NCBI GenBank assembly: GCA_964345805.1
Contig: CAYFSK010000002.1
Span: 1 to 64,000 of the forward strand
Reading direction: 5' to 3'
From: UBA6448 sp964345805
GTDB lineage: Bacteria; Bacillota_I; Bacilli_A; RF39; UBA660
DNA: 64,000 nucleotides
The position numbers were made by a program, and so were the translations under genes. The notes below the pieces were generated by a model. That model saw only the letters and a program-made list of their open reading frames with translations, searched no databases and was not told where the DNA came from. Positions 8,665 to 16,718 of this stretch are shown here, piece after piece; position 1 is the first letter of the stretch; every line of letters starts with the position of its first letter.

Positions 8665-8885
8665 TTATGCACAAGTTCCAGCAGCAGTACAATTAATATT
8701 TGTTGATGCTCCATTACNNNNNNNNNNNNNNNNNNNNNNNNNNNNNNNNNNNNNNNNNNNNNNNNNNNNNNNNNNNNNNNNNNNNNNNNNNNNNNNNNNN
8801 NNNNNNNNNNNNNNNNNGCTAATATAACAATTATTGCTAAAAGTTCAATTAATGTAAAACCTTTTTTATCTCTCATATTTATCAT
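8665..8885 (-). CDS. Type IV-like prepilin, interrupted by an assembly gap
   Basis: The N-terminus (MRDKKG then FTLIELLAIIVIL) is a canonical class I type prepilin signal with cleavage after Gly. The coding sequence then enters 100 Ns. On the far side the correct frame reads NGASTNINCTAAGTCA and TAA at 8665-8667, clearly parallel to the C-terminus of the next prepilin (VVRCSAAGTCA). Joining the two sides needs a frame change across the Ns, so the true gap is not exactly 100 bases. Extra pilin copies may be hidden in it. Only the two ends can be supported. Confidence 0.75.
8718..8817. other. Assembly gap of 100 Ns
   Basis: Exactly 100 undetermined bases inside a prepilin gene, the usual placeholder for a gap of unknown size. 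It is flanked on both sides by sequence repeated at the neighbouring prepilin, which explains the assembly break. Confidence 0.98.
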
Positions 8886-8891
8886 TCTCCT
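8818..8891. repeat. Direct repeat: 5' ends of the two prepilin genes (copy 1)
   Basis: 74 bp repeated at 9362-9435 with two mismatches. It covers the RBS, leader and hydrophobic helix. A second repeat of 25 bp covers the C-terminal codons (8663-8687 and 8933-8957). Confidence 0.9.
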
Positions 8892-8934
8892 TACATTAAT
8901 AGTCTATCATAATATTTTTTTGTTTTCAATAATA

Positions 8935-9429
8935 TTATGCACAAGTTCCAGCAGCAGAACATCTTACTACTCCTGTTGCTCCACCACAGTTAGCTGAAGC
9001 ACTTGTTCCATCGGTTGCTGAATCAGGTTTATAACTTGTAACATTGACATTAGTAAACACATATGTTCCATTTGATATCCAAAATGTATATGTATAACTT
9101 GATGTTGATGGCTCATAAGTTACTAATACTGAGCCTGTATAATTATCAGATCCCGTTCCTTTTTCAAAATATCCTTTAGAATTTAAATATCTAAGATCAA
9201 AACAAACACTGCTAGTTGAAGTAAATGATCCATTCATTTGCTCTACTTGATATGCTGTTTTTGCTCCATCAACTGCACCTAACCCTTCAGTACCTAATGC
9301 ACCTTTTCTTGATTTAGTCATGATTGGGCCTACTGCTGTTGCACCAATTAACATTACAACTGCTAATATAACAATTATTGCTAAAAGTTCAATTAATGTA
9401 AAACCTTTTTTATCTCCCATATTTATCAC
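8935..9429 (-). CDS. Type IV-like prepilin (major pilin-type)
   Basis: A 164-residue protein with a short charged leader (GDKKG), cleavage motif FTLIEL with Glu at +5, and a hydrophobic helix to about residue 38. The mature domain is Ser/Thr/Gly/Tyr rich with few charges, has one Cys near residue 76 (VCFDLRYL) and three near the C-terminus (NCGG, RCSAAGTCA), suggesting disulfides outside the cell. It is first of a tandem pair with nearly identical leader and C-terminal codons. No assembly ATPase, platform protein or prepilin peptidase is next to it, so the secretion machinery must be encoded elsewhere, perhaps beyond the 64-kb end. Pilus versus pseudopilus role is open. Confidence 0.85.
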   Translation of the reverse strand: MINMGDKKGFTLIELLAIIVILAVVMLIGATAVGPIMTKSRKGALGTEGLGAVDGAKTAYQVEQMNGSFTSTSSVCFDLRYLNSKGYFEKGTGSDNYTGSVLVTYEPSTSSYTYTFWISNGTYVFTNVNVTSYKPDSATDGTSASANCGGATGVVRCSAAGTCA

Positions 9430-9435
9430 TCTCCT
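9362..9435. repeat. Direct repeat: 5' ends of the two prepilin genes (copy 2)
   Basis: Matches 8818-8891 apart from two positions (one changes the residue before Asp in the leader). Indicates a recent tandem duplication or gene conversion. Confidence 0.9.
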
Positions 9436-9494
9436 TATGATTAAAGTTTAACACATCTGGAAAGTGATTTCAATTGTTTATTTTTCTTTTTATA

Positions 9495-11996
9495 TTATAT
9501 TTTAAAATCACTTACAAAGTCATCAAACGATAATTGTTTTTCTTCTTCCTTTACTTCTTTTTCTTCATCTTCCTTAGGAATATCCTCATATAAATCAGTT
9601 TTAATCTCGTATTCATCAACTTTGTTTTTAGTAATTATGCTTCCGGTTGATGATAAATCCATTATAGGAATATCTGCATTCTTAATCTCAATAATTTGAC
9701 TATCACATTTAACTAAATTAGTATCTCTTGCATTACTTATAAAGGCTTTTACTATTTTATAATCTTTTGTTTTAGCTTTTTTAAGAATTCTAAAGCCTTT
9801 TTTAGCTCTTGATAAACTTTCAAGTTCACTTATTTTTACCCTTTTTGCTGTATTTAAATTAGTAAAGATGTTTAAATATTCATCATTTTCATCAAAAGTA
9901 TCACTACTGATAACAAAGTCATCTTTTAAATTAATTGCTTTAACTCCTGCTGCTTTTGGACCTACTGCTGATATTTCATTTGTCTTATATCTTAAGTAAT
10001 ATCCTTCTTTTGTTACAATAACTACATCTTCCTTATTACTTTTAACAGAAATAAGTTCATCACCATCTTTAAGTTTCATAATCATCATTGGCTTACTATA
10101 TCTAGTTACTCTTAAATCACCAACAACAACTTTTTTAATCATTCCTTTTAAAGATGTTAAAATAAGCTTATTTTTATCATCAGTAATTAAATAGCTTCCA
10201 ATAACTTTTTCATCTGTTGCCATCATAATAATATTATTAATATGTTTACCTAAATCTTTCCATTTAACATCAGGAATAATATGAACTGGAACATATAAAT
10301 AATTTCCTAAATTTGTAAATAATAATAATGTATCTTGAGTTGTTGTACTATAAAGACCTGTTATATAATCACCTGGCTTTAATGTGGTTTCATCTTCTTT
10401 AGATGCATATGATTTTAATGACACTCTTTTTACATAACCTTCATTTGTTACTATTACAATTGTCTTTTCTTTAGGTATCATATCCATATAATCAAGTTTT
10501 ATTTCTTTTATTTCATCACGAACCTCTGTAAGACGAGGATTAGCAAATTCTTTTTTAATTTCCATTAATTCTTTTTTCATTTGTTTTTTAAGTACTACCT
10601 CATTATTAAGAATCTCAGTTAAAAATTCGATCATTTTTATTAAATTAGCTTTATCTTCTTCTAAAGAAACAATATCAGTGTTAGATAAACGATATAGTTG
10701 CATCATTACAATTGCTTCAGCTTGTTTTTCCGTAAAACCAAATATTTTTACTAAATTAACAATTGAATCTGCTTTATTTTTAGATTTTCTAATTGTAGAT
10801 ATTATCTCATCTAAAATACTTACTGCTTTAAGCAGACCTTCAACAATATGTAATCTTTCATTACAATGATTTAAATCAAAATTAGTTCTTCTTAAAATTA
10901 CATCTTTTTGATGATTAATAAAAGCATCTAATATAGCAAGTAATCCTAGTTGTTTTGGCCTCCTGTTAACAATTGCTACCATATTAAAGTTATAATTTAC
11001 TTGCAAATCAGTATTTTTAAATAAGTAATTTAAAATAACCTCTGTATTAGCACCTTTCTTAGTTTCAATAACCATTCTTCCCATATGTTCTTTATCAGAT
11101 TCATCTTTTACATCAGTTATGCCATCTACTTTTTTATCAATCTTTATATCTTCAATTTTCTTACGAAGGTTTTCTTTTAAAACATCATATGGTATTTCAT
11201 GAATAATTATCTTTTGACAATTTTTTTCCTTAATAATTTCAGTTTTTGCTTTAACAACTACTTTACCCCTACCTGTTTCATAAGCATCTATTAAACCAGC
11301 TTTTCCTTCAACAATACCTCCGGTTGGAAAATCTGGTCCTTTTATATAATTCATTATTGTTTCAAGTCTAGAGTTAGGATTATCAATCCTAAAAATTGTT
11401 GCATCAAGAACTTCTCCTAAATTATGAGGAGGAATATTTGTTGCATATCCAGCAGATATTCCCATTGAACCGTTTACTAAAAGGTTAGGAAAATTAGCTG
11501 GAAGAACAGTTGGTTCTAGTAACTCATCACTATAGTTAAGAACCATTTCAACTGAATCTCTATTAATATCTTTAAGCATTACTTGAGCAAGTTTAGTAAG
11601 TCTTGTTTCAGTATAACGATAAGCTGCTGGTCCATCACCATCAATTGATCCATTATTACCATGAATATCAACAAATCTTTCTCTCATCTTCCAAGGTTGC
11701 GACATATATATCATAGCCCCATATATAGAAGCATCTCCATGTGGATGATATTTACCCATTACATCACCAACAGCTGTTGCACATTTACGATAAGGTCTAT
11801 CAAAAGTATTACGATTTTCAAACATCGTATAAAGAATTCTTCTTTGAACTGGTTTTAAACCATCTCTAACATCTGGAAGAGCACGATCTTGAATAATACT
11901 TTTAGCATATCTTCCAAAACGATCTCCCATTATATATTCAAGTGTATAATCATATATTTTTTCAACAACTGGTTTCTCATCAATCTTTTTAGTCAT
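9495..11996 (-). CDS. parC: DNA topoisomerase IV subunit A
   Basis: Breakage-reunion subunit that decatenates daughter chromosomes with ParE. The N-terminal winged-helix and tower domains fill residues 1-480; the catalytic Tyr is Tyr128 in AAYRYTE. Beta-pinwheel repeats follow (GYVKRVSLKSY near 515, GMIKKV, GYYLRYK). The lack of a GyrA box (QRRGGKG) and the GYVKR-x-S pattern mark it as ParC, not GyrA. It sits 10 nt after parE. In the quinolone-determining region HPHGDASIYGAM, the positions matching Ser80 and Glu84 of S. aureus GrlA are Ala89 and Gly93, so both usual drug-contact residues are absent. The C-terminus is acidic (DLYEDIPKEDEEKEVKEEEK). Confidence 0.93.
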   Translation of the reverse strand: MTKKIDEKPVVEKIYDYTLEYIMGDRFGRYAKSIIQDRALPDVRDGLKPVQRRILYTMFENRNTFDRPYRKCATAVGDVMGKYHPHGDASIYGAMIYMSQPWKMRERFVDIHGNNGSIDGDGPAAYRYTETRLTKLAQVMLKDINRDSVEMVLNYSDELLEPTVLPANFPNLLVNGSMGISAGYATNIPPHNLGEVLDATIFRIDNPNSRLETIMNYIKGPDFPTGGIVEGKAGLIDAYETGRGKVVVKAKTEIIKEKNCQKIIIHEIPYDVLKENLRKKIEDIKIDKKVDGITDVKDESDKEHMGRMVIETKKGANTEVILNYLFKNTDLQVNYNFNMVAIVNRRPKQLGLLAILDAFINHQKDVILRRTNFDLNHCNERLHIVEGLLKAVSILDEIISTIRKSKNKADSIVNLVKIFGFTEKQAEAIVMMQLYRLSNTDIVSLEEDKANLIKMIEFLTEILNNEVVLKKQMKKELMEIKKEFANPRLTEVRDEIKEIKLDYMDMIPKEKTIVIVTNEGYVKRVSLKSYASKEDETTLKPGDYITGLYSTTTQDTLLLFTNLGNYLYVPVHIIPDVKWKDLGKHINNIIMMATDEKVIGSYLITDDKNKLILTSLKGMIKKVVVGDLRVTRYSKPMMIMKLKDGDELISVKSNKEDVVIVTKEGYYLRYKTNEISAVGPKAAGVKAINLKDDFVISSDTFDENDEYLNIFTNLNTAKRVKISELESLSRAKKGFRILKKAKTKDYKIVKAFISNARDTNLVKCDSQIIEIKNADIPIMDLSSTGSIITKNKVDEYEIKTDLYEDIPKEDEEKEVKEEEKQLSFDDFVSDFKI

Positions 11997-12006
11997 AATA
12001 TATCAC

Positions 12007-13914
12007 CTACTCTTTTCTAAATGTATCTTCTAAAGTAAAGTCTACATTTTCATTTATCCACTCTTTTCTAGGTTCAACTTTATCACCCATTAAAGTAGAT
12101 ATTCTTTTTTCTGCTATTGCACCATCTGTAATACTTACTCTTATTAAACTACGTGATTTAGGATTCATGGTTGTTTCATAAAGTTCATCAGCGTTCATTT
12201 CTCCAAGTCCTTTAAATCTTTGAACTTTATAAGATCCTTTTAATTTCTTTTTTGCTTCTTCTAACTCATCATCAGTTGCAACATATTCTTTATATTTACC
12301 AAAATCAAGAGCATATAAAGGAGGATTTGCTATATAAAGCATTCCTTCTTCAATTAAAGGTCTCATAAAACGATAGAAAAAAGTTAATAATAAAACTTGA
12401 ATATGAGCTCCATCATCATCAGCATCAGTCATAATAATAATTTTTCCATAATTACTATCTTTAGGATCAAAATCTGATCCAACTCCTGCCCCAATTGCAT
12501 GAACTAAAGTATTAAGTTCTTCATTGGCATATATATCATTACTAGATGCTTTTTCACAATTTAATACTTTCCCTCTTAAAGGAAGTATTGCTTGCGTTTC
12601 TCTATCTCTTCCTGACTTAGCAGAACCTCCAGCTGAATCACCTTCGACTAAAAATAGTTCATTTAAATTACTATTTTTACCTGTTGCTTTAGTAAGTTTA
12701 CCCGATAAAATCTTATCTTTCTTTTCTTTTCCCTTACCACTTCTAACAAGCTCCCTTGCTTTTCTAGCTGCATTTCTTGCTTCCATAGATTTAACTGCTT
12801 TATCAATAATATTTAAAGCTTGCTCTCTATTTTCTTCTAAAAAGAATTTAATTTGTTCATAAGTAATACTTTCAGTAATACTTCTTGCCTCAGGTGTTCC
12901 AAGTTTGGATTTTACTTGTCCTTCAAATTGCAGTAAATTCTCAGGTATTTTTAAACTTATTATAGCTGTAAGACCTTCTCTTACATCTGTTCCATCAAAA
13001 GAAAAGTCTTTACCTTTAACAACATCGTTGTTTTTTATATAATCATTAAATGCTTTAGTAATACCTGTTTTAAAACCAATTTCATGGGTACCACCATCTG
13101 GTGTTTTAACATTATTAACAAAAGATATAATATTTTCATTAAATGTATCTGTATATTGCAGGGCTACACTTACTTCAATATTATTTTTAGTACTTGAAAA
13201 ATTTAAAGGATTACATAAAATCTCTTTTCCTTCATTAATATATTCAATAAAACTAATTAAACCATTTTCATAAAAAAACTTAGCTTTTTTATCATCCTCA
13301 ATATCTTCAACTTCAATAGTAAGACCCGATATTAAAAAAGCGCTTTCTTGCATTCTTTCACAAATCGTTGTATATGAAAAATTAGCATTCTTAAATATTT
13401 CATAATTAGGTTTAAAAGTTACAGTAGTACCTGTTTTTTTACTTTCACCTACTTTTTTTAAAGGAATAGCTACTTTTCCACCATCTTCAAAACGAATATT
13501 AGATATTTTTCCATCACGATATATAACAACATCCATAAATTCTGATAAAGCATTAACAACCGATGCTCCAACACCATGAAGACCACCAGATACTTTATAC
13601 CCTTCTTCAGTAAATTTACCACCAGCATGAAGCATTGTATAAATTACCTCTGGTGTTGATTTACCACTTTCATGAGTTCCAATTGGCACGCCTCTTCCAT
13701 TATCAGAAATAGTAATACTACCATCTTTATTAATTGATAATTTAATATAATCACCATAATCATTAATTGCTTCATCTATTGAGTTATCAACAATCTCCCA
13801 AACTAAATGATGCAGACCCCTTTTATCAGTTGAGCCTACATACATACCCGGTCTTTTACGTACTGCTTCAAGACCTTCAAGTATTTTTATTGAAGATTCA
13901 TTATATGTTTTCAT
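12007..13914 (-). CDS. parE: DNA topoisomerase IV subunit B
   Basis: ATPase subunit of topoisomerase IV. The GHKL ATP-binding motifs are at the N-terminus (EIVDNSIDEA, DNGRGVP, GGLHGVGASVVNALS). The TOPRIM motifs are EGDSAGGSAK and DADDDGAHI, and the C-terminus has QRFKGLGEMN and LMGDKVEPRKEWI. The ending ENVDFTLED and the RSLIRVSI segment fit ParE better than GyrB. The start is set at ATG 13914, which has AAGGTGA six bases upstream and gives the expected beginning MKTYNESS; a longer frame to 13959 lacks an RBS and adds an unlikely Phe-rich stretch. It is first of a two-gene unit with parC. Confidence 0.93.
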   Translation of the reverse strand: MKTYNESSIKILEGLEAVRKRPGMYVGSTDKRGLHHLVWEIVDNSIDEAINDYGDYIKLSINKDGSITISDNGRGVPIGTHESGKSTPEVIYTMLHAGGKFTEEGYKVSGGLHGVGASVVNALSEFMDVVIYRDGKISNIRFEDGGKVAIPLKKVGESKKTGTTVTFKPNYEIFKNANFSYTTICERMQESAFLISGLTIEVEDIEDDKKAKFFYENGLISFIEYINEGKEILCNPLNFSSTKNNIEVSVALQYTDTFNENIISFVNNVKTPDGGTHEIGFKTGITKAFNDYIKNNDVVKGKDFSFDGTDVREGLTAIISLKIPENLLQFEGQVKSKLGTPEARSITESITYEQIKFFLEENREQALNIIDKAVKSMEARNAARKARELVRSGKGKEKKDKILSGKLTKATGKNSNLNELFLVEGDSAGGSAKSGRDRETQAILPLRGKVLNCEKASSNDIYANEELNTLVHAIGAGVGSDFDPKDSNYGKIIIMTDADDDGAHIQVLLLTFFYRFMRPLIEEGMLYIANPPLYALDFGKYKEYVATDDELEEAKKKLKGSYKVQRFKGLGEMNADELYETTMNPKSRSLIRVSITDGAIAEKRISTLMGDKVEPRKEWINENVDFTLEDTFRKE

Positions 13915-13939
13915 AGCAATCACCTTATTTATTATAAAG

Positions 13940-13964
13940 AAAAAAGAAGATTTTTGCAATCTTC
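13940..13964 (-). terminator. Intrinsic terminator upstream of parE
   Basis: Stem GAAGATT/AATCTTC with a five-base loop, followed on the - strand by TTTTTT. It ends the interrupted gene at 13997 and separates it from parE. Confidence 0.75.
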
Positions 13965-13996
13965 CTTGACATATTATTTATTTTAATCTCTTTATT

Positions 13997-14623
13997 TTAT
14001 TGTCTAGCACCTTGACTTAATTGTTGTTCTTCTTCAGCAAAAGCATCACTTAATTTTTGTGCATCAATACTAGGCTGTTTTTTTGGTTTTAAATAATATA
14101 TAATTCTATTTTTCATATTAATATAAACATCTTTTAAAAGTGGAGCTATTGTTTCTGCCCTTGGTTCTAAAGTGCTATTTATATATTCTAACATAAACTG
14201 TAAATCCATCAATTCTTGAAGTATATGCTTTGAATTTTGCAAATCATTAAAATTTAAAGCATATAAACTTTCAGTAATATTTTCAAAATGTTCCAACAAA
14301 TAGGCTTCTTTATTGTTGATTTTGCTAGAAAGGGTTGAATCTAGTTGCACATGTCTTCTTATAATCTCATCTCCAAAATGCTGTACATTATTGTAAGACT
14401 TTCCTCTTCTTAAATCACTTTGTCTTTGAAGATTGTATAAATGATATAATTCTTTATAAGTTAATTTTGGACATATTATATTCTCTAAAATACTATTCAA
14501 TATATTTAAACGTGTAAGAGATTCAAAAGCAATTTTTGGTTCATTTCTTTCCGTGCTTCCTTTATACCTAATAGCATAGTATTATCTTTCTTCAACTAAC
14601 TCACTAACACAGTTTATTTTCAT
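13997..14623 (-). pseudogene. Hypothetical protein gene interrupted by one early in-frame TAA
   Basis: A start with a good RBS (GGAG, ATG at 14623) encodes MKINCVSELVEER, then TAA at 14582-14584, then the same frame continues open for 195 codons (YYAIRYKGSTERNEPK through SQGARQ). The only downstream start is a TTG at 14500 without an RBS. The product is mostly helical and charged with a Gln-rich tail; I recognise no domain. Either a nonsense mutation, a sequence error or readthrough explains the stop. The body of the ORF looks well preserved, so decay would be recent. Confidence 0.6.
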
Positions 14624-14697
14624 ATTTATAACTCCTTAATACAAATATATAGTATCATCCTTTTTATTAAAAACACAACTTCTCTTGACACACTATC

Positions 14698-15471
14698 TTA
14701 CAAAATAATTTCATCTTCCTTTTTTTCTTCAAGAATAGGAGCACTATTATTTACTACCTCTTCTTTTAATTTAGGAAGTTCAATTACATCTTCCTCATCT
14801 ACTATTACTTTAGATTCTTCAGATGTTTCTAAAACACTTTGCATTGTATCTTCTAAAGATACATCTTCTGTTAATGGTTTGTTGTTTTCTTCTAACACAG
14901 TATTCATTTTTTCTAAATCTTTTAAATCAGATTCAATATCATTAGCAAGAGATGTAAAATCAATTTTATAATCTATATCACTAGGTAAATTATATTCTAT
15001 TTCCTCAAAAGTTCTAACATTAGGATTACTATCTTCTTCTTCTACTTTAATAGGCTCTTCAGATACTTTTTCTTCTTCATGAAAATAATTTTCTTCATAT
15101 ATCTTTGGCATAGAAACATCAGGTATTGTAATAGGTTCTTCTTCTAAAGACTCTTCTTTAATATCTTCTGGTTCCACTTTAATAAGTTCTTCTTTATCAT
15201 CTAAAGATTCTTGGGATACTTTTTCTTCATTAGCAATAACTGGAACAATATGCTCTTCTTCTTTTACAGAAGATTCCATATTAACTGGTTCTTCTTCAGT
15301 AAAAGTGCTTAAATCTATTTTTTCAAGTTTTTTAGTATCTTCTAACTTCTTTTTATCTTTCTTTCCTACAAAAAGCACAACAAAAAAAGCTATAAGTAAA
15401 AATACAATTGTAGCACCTAAATAAATAGGAAATTTCTCATTAGCATATAAATTGTGAAGAAAATTTTTCAT
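14698..15471 (-). CDS. Single-pass membrane protein with long acidic cytoplasmic tail
   Basis: 257 residues. A short N-terminal segment is followed by one membrane helix (about 15-36: FPIYLGATIVFLLIAFFVVLFVG), a basic stop-transfer KKDKKK, then about 215 residues dominated by Glu, Asp, Val and Pro without a recognisable fold. A more ordered stretch at 150-200 (RTFEEIEYNLPSDIDYKID followed by LANDIESDLKDLEKM) may be a short coiled coil. The topology recalls ZipA-like or EzrA-like membrane tethers of division proteins, but there is no sequence motif to support this. It follows truB after 56 nt of spacer and may be co-transcribed with the translation cluster. Confidence 0.6.
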   Translation of the reverse strand: MKNFLHNLYANEKFPIYLGATIVFLLIAFFVVLFVGKKDKKKLEDTKKLEKIDLSTFTEEEPVNMESSVKEEEHIVPVIANEEKVSQESLDDKEELIKVEPEDIKEESLEEEPITIPDVSMPKIYEENYFHEEEKVSEEPIKVEEEDSNPNVRTFEEIEYNLPSDIDYKIDFTSLANDIESDLKDLEKMNTVLEENNKPLTEDVSLEDTMQSVLETSEESKVIVDEEDVIELPKLKEEVVNNSAPILEEKKEDEIIL

Positions 15472-15527
15472 AACAAAGCACCTCTTTATTCTAAACTAAT
15501 TTTAACATCTAGGTATTTAAAAATCAA

Positions 15528-16367
15528 CTATAATAACATTACATAAGGTCTATATAAGTCATTATCTTTAATATAAATTGCTATTTCTTTATCATCATAT
15601 TTTAAAACAAGATATAAATCATTAAATTTAAGTTTTATTTTATTACCATTTTTTACATATTTATATTCTTCTTTTGTTAAATTATATACTGGATAAGGAA
15701 ATAAATCTTCAGTATTAAGTAATTTATAATTGCCTTCTTTTATATCTTGAATAGTATATGAATCTTTTAATAAAAATTTATCTTGAGCAGTTCTTACTAA
15801 ATTATTCATACACCCAATTACTGATAATTTATCACAAATTATTTGAATTAGACTTCTTATATAACATCCTTTAGATACTGTTGATTCAAAAGTAATAATA
15901 TCATCTTTTATATCAAGTAATTTTATATTAAATACTTCTATTTCATTATATATGGGAGTAATAGATATATTTTCTCTTGCATATTCATATAATTTTTTAC
16001 CATTTATTTTCTTAGCAGAATACATAGGTATTTCTTGAGTTATTTTACCTTTTAAAGATGATAATACTTTGATAACATCTTCTTTTTTAAAACAACAATT
16101 TTTTTCTTCTAAAATATTTCCAGTTATATCTAACGTATCGGTTTTAATACCTATTTTAATTTCTGCTATATAAGTTTTTTTAAATGAAGAAAGCATTTCT
16201 GTAAGTTTAGTATATTTACCAAGACACATAACTAAAAGACCTGTTGCAAGTGGATCAAGAGTTCCTGTATGACCAATTTTTTTAATACCAAAAATATGGT
16301 TAAGTTCATTAACCATATCCCTGCTTGTTTTACCTTTTTCTTTATTAACTAGTATAACCCCATTCAT
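15528..16367 (-). CDS. truB: tRNA pseudouridine(55) synthase
   Basis: Forms pseudouridine 55 in the T loop of tRNAs. The catalytic motif GHTGTLDPLATGLLVM (Asp in GTLDP) lies near residue 33-48, followed by the YTAEI-like KTYIAEIKIGIKTDTLD motif and the SKGCYIRSLI motif near 170. Length of 279 is typical of the short bacterial form. Its ATG directly follows the rbfA stop (TAAATG), the tightest join in this cluster, in keeping with the usual nusA-infB-rbfA-truB order. Confidence 0.94.
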   Translation of the reverse strand: MNGVILVNKEKGKTSRDMVNELNHIFGIKKIGHTGTLDPLATGLLVMCLGKYTKLTEMLSSFKKTYIAEIKIGIKTDTLDITGNILEEKNCCFKKEDVIKVLSSLKGKITQEIPMYSAKKINGKKLYEYARENISITPIYNEIEVFNIKLLDIKDDIITFESTVSKGCYIRSLIQIICDKLSVIGCMNNLVRTAQDKFLLKDSYTIQDIKEGNYKLLNTEDLFPYPVYNLTKEEYKYVKNGNKIKLKFNDLYLVLKYDDKEIAIYIKDNDLYRPYVMLL

Positions 16368-16718
16368 TTAATTTTTATCCTTTTCATTTATTTCTTTAAG
16401 GATTTCTTCAATTCTATTTCCCATAGCAACTGATTTATCATAATAAAATCTTAATTCTGGAGTATTTCTTATATTCATAAGACCAGCTAGTTTTCCTCTT
16501 ATAAAAGATGATGCTTTATTTACTTCTTTTTCAAGTTCTTTTTTATCCATATCAGATAATGCTGTAAAATAAACTTTACAAAAACCTAAATCTTTTGCTA
16601 AAGAACAACCAGTAATAGTTATAACTTTAAAAAGATCATCTTGCATTTCTCTTTGAATAATCATAGGGATATATTTTTCAATATCACTTTCTATTCTTGA
16701 TATATTATGACTAGACAC
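16368..16718 (-). CDS. rbfA: 30S ribosome-binding factor RbfA
   Basis: Small KH-like protein that helps mature the 5' end of 16S rRNA in the 30S subunit. At 116 residues it has normal size, with the family pattern of an N-terminal basic helix (RIESDIEKYIPMII), VTITGCSLAKDLGFCKVYFT in the strand region, and the RNTPELRFYYDKS motif near residue 85-97. The start is GTG, eight nt inside the infB 3' end, with GAGGTGA just upstream. Confidence 0.93.
   Translation of the reverse strand: MSSHNISRIESDIEKYIPMIIQREMQDDLFKVITITGCSLAKDLGFCKVYFTALSDMDKKELEKEVNKASSFIRGKLAGLMNIRNTPELRFYYDKSVAMGNRIEEILKEINEKDKN

Noticed and set aside
9495..13914. DNA gyrase (gyrA/gyrB) instead of topoisomerase IV
   Set aside because: No GyrA box QRRGGKG, GYVKR-x-S pattern and ParE-type C-terminus (NVDFTLED) argue for parC/parE.
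13915..13959. Upstream start for parE
   Set aside because: No RBS, Phe-rich non-native residues, and it overlaps the upstream terminator; ATG 13914 has an RBS.
14458..14500. TTG start of the gene at 13997
   Set aside because: No RBS and the frame is open upstream to the TAA; better read as a gene interrupted after ATG 14623.
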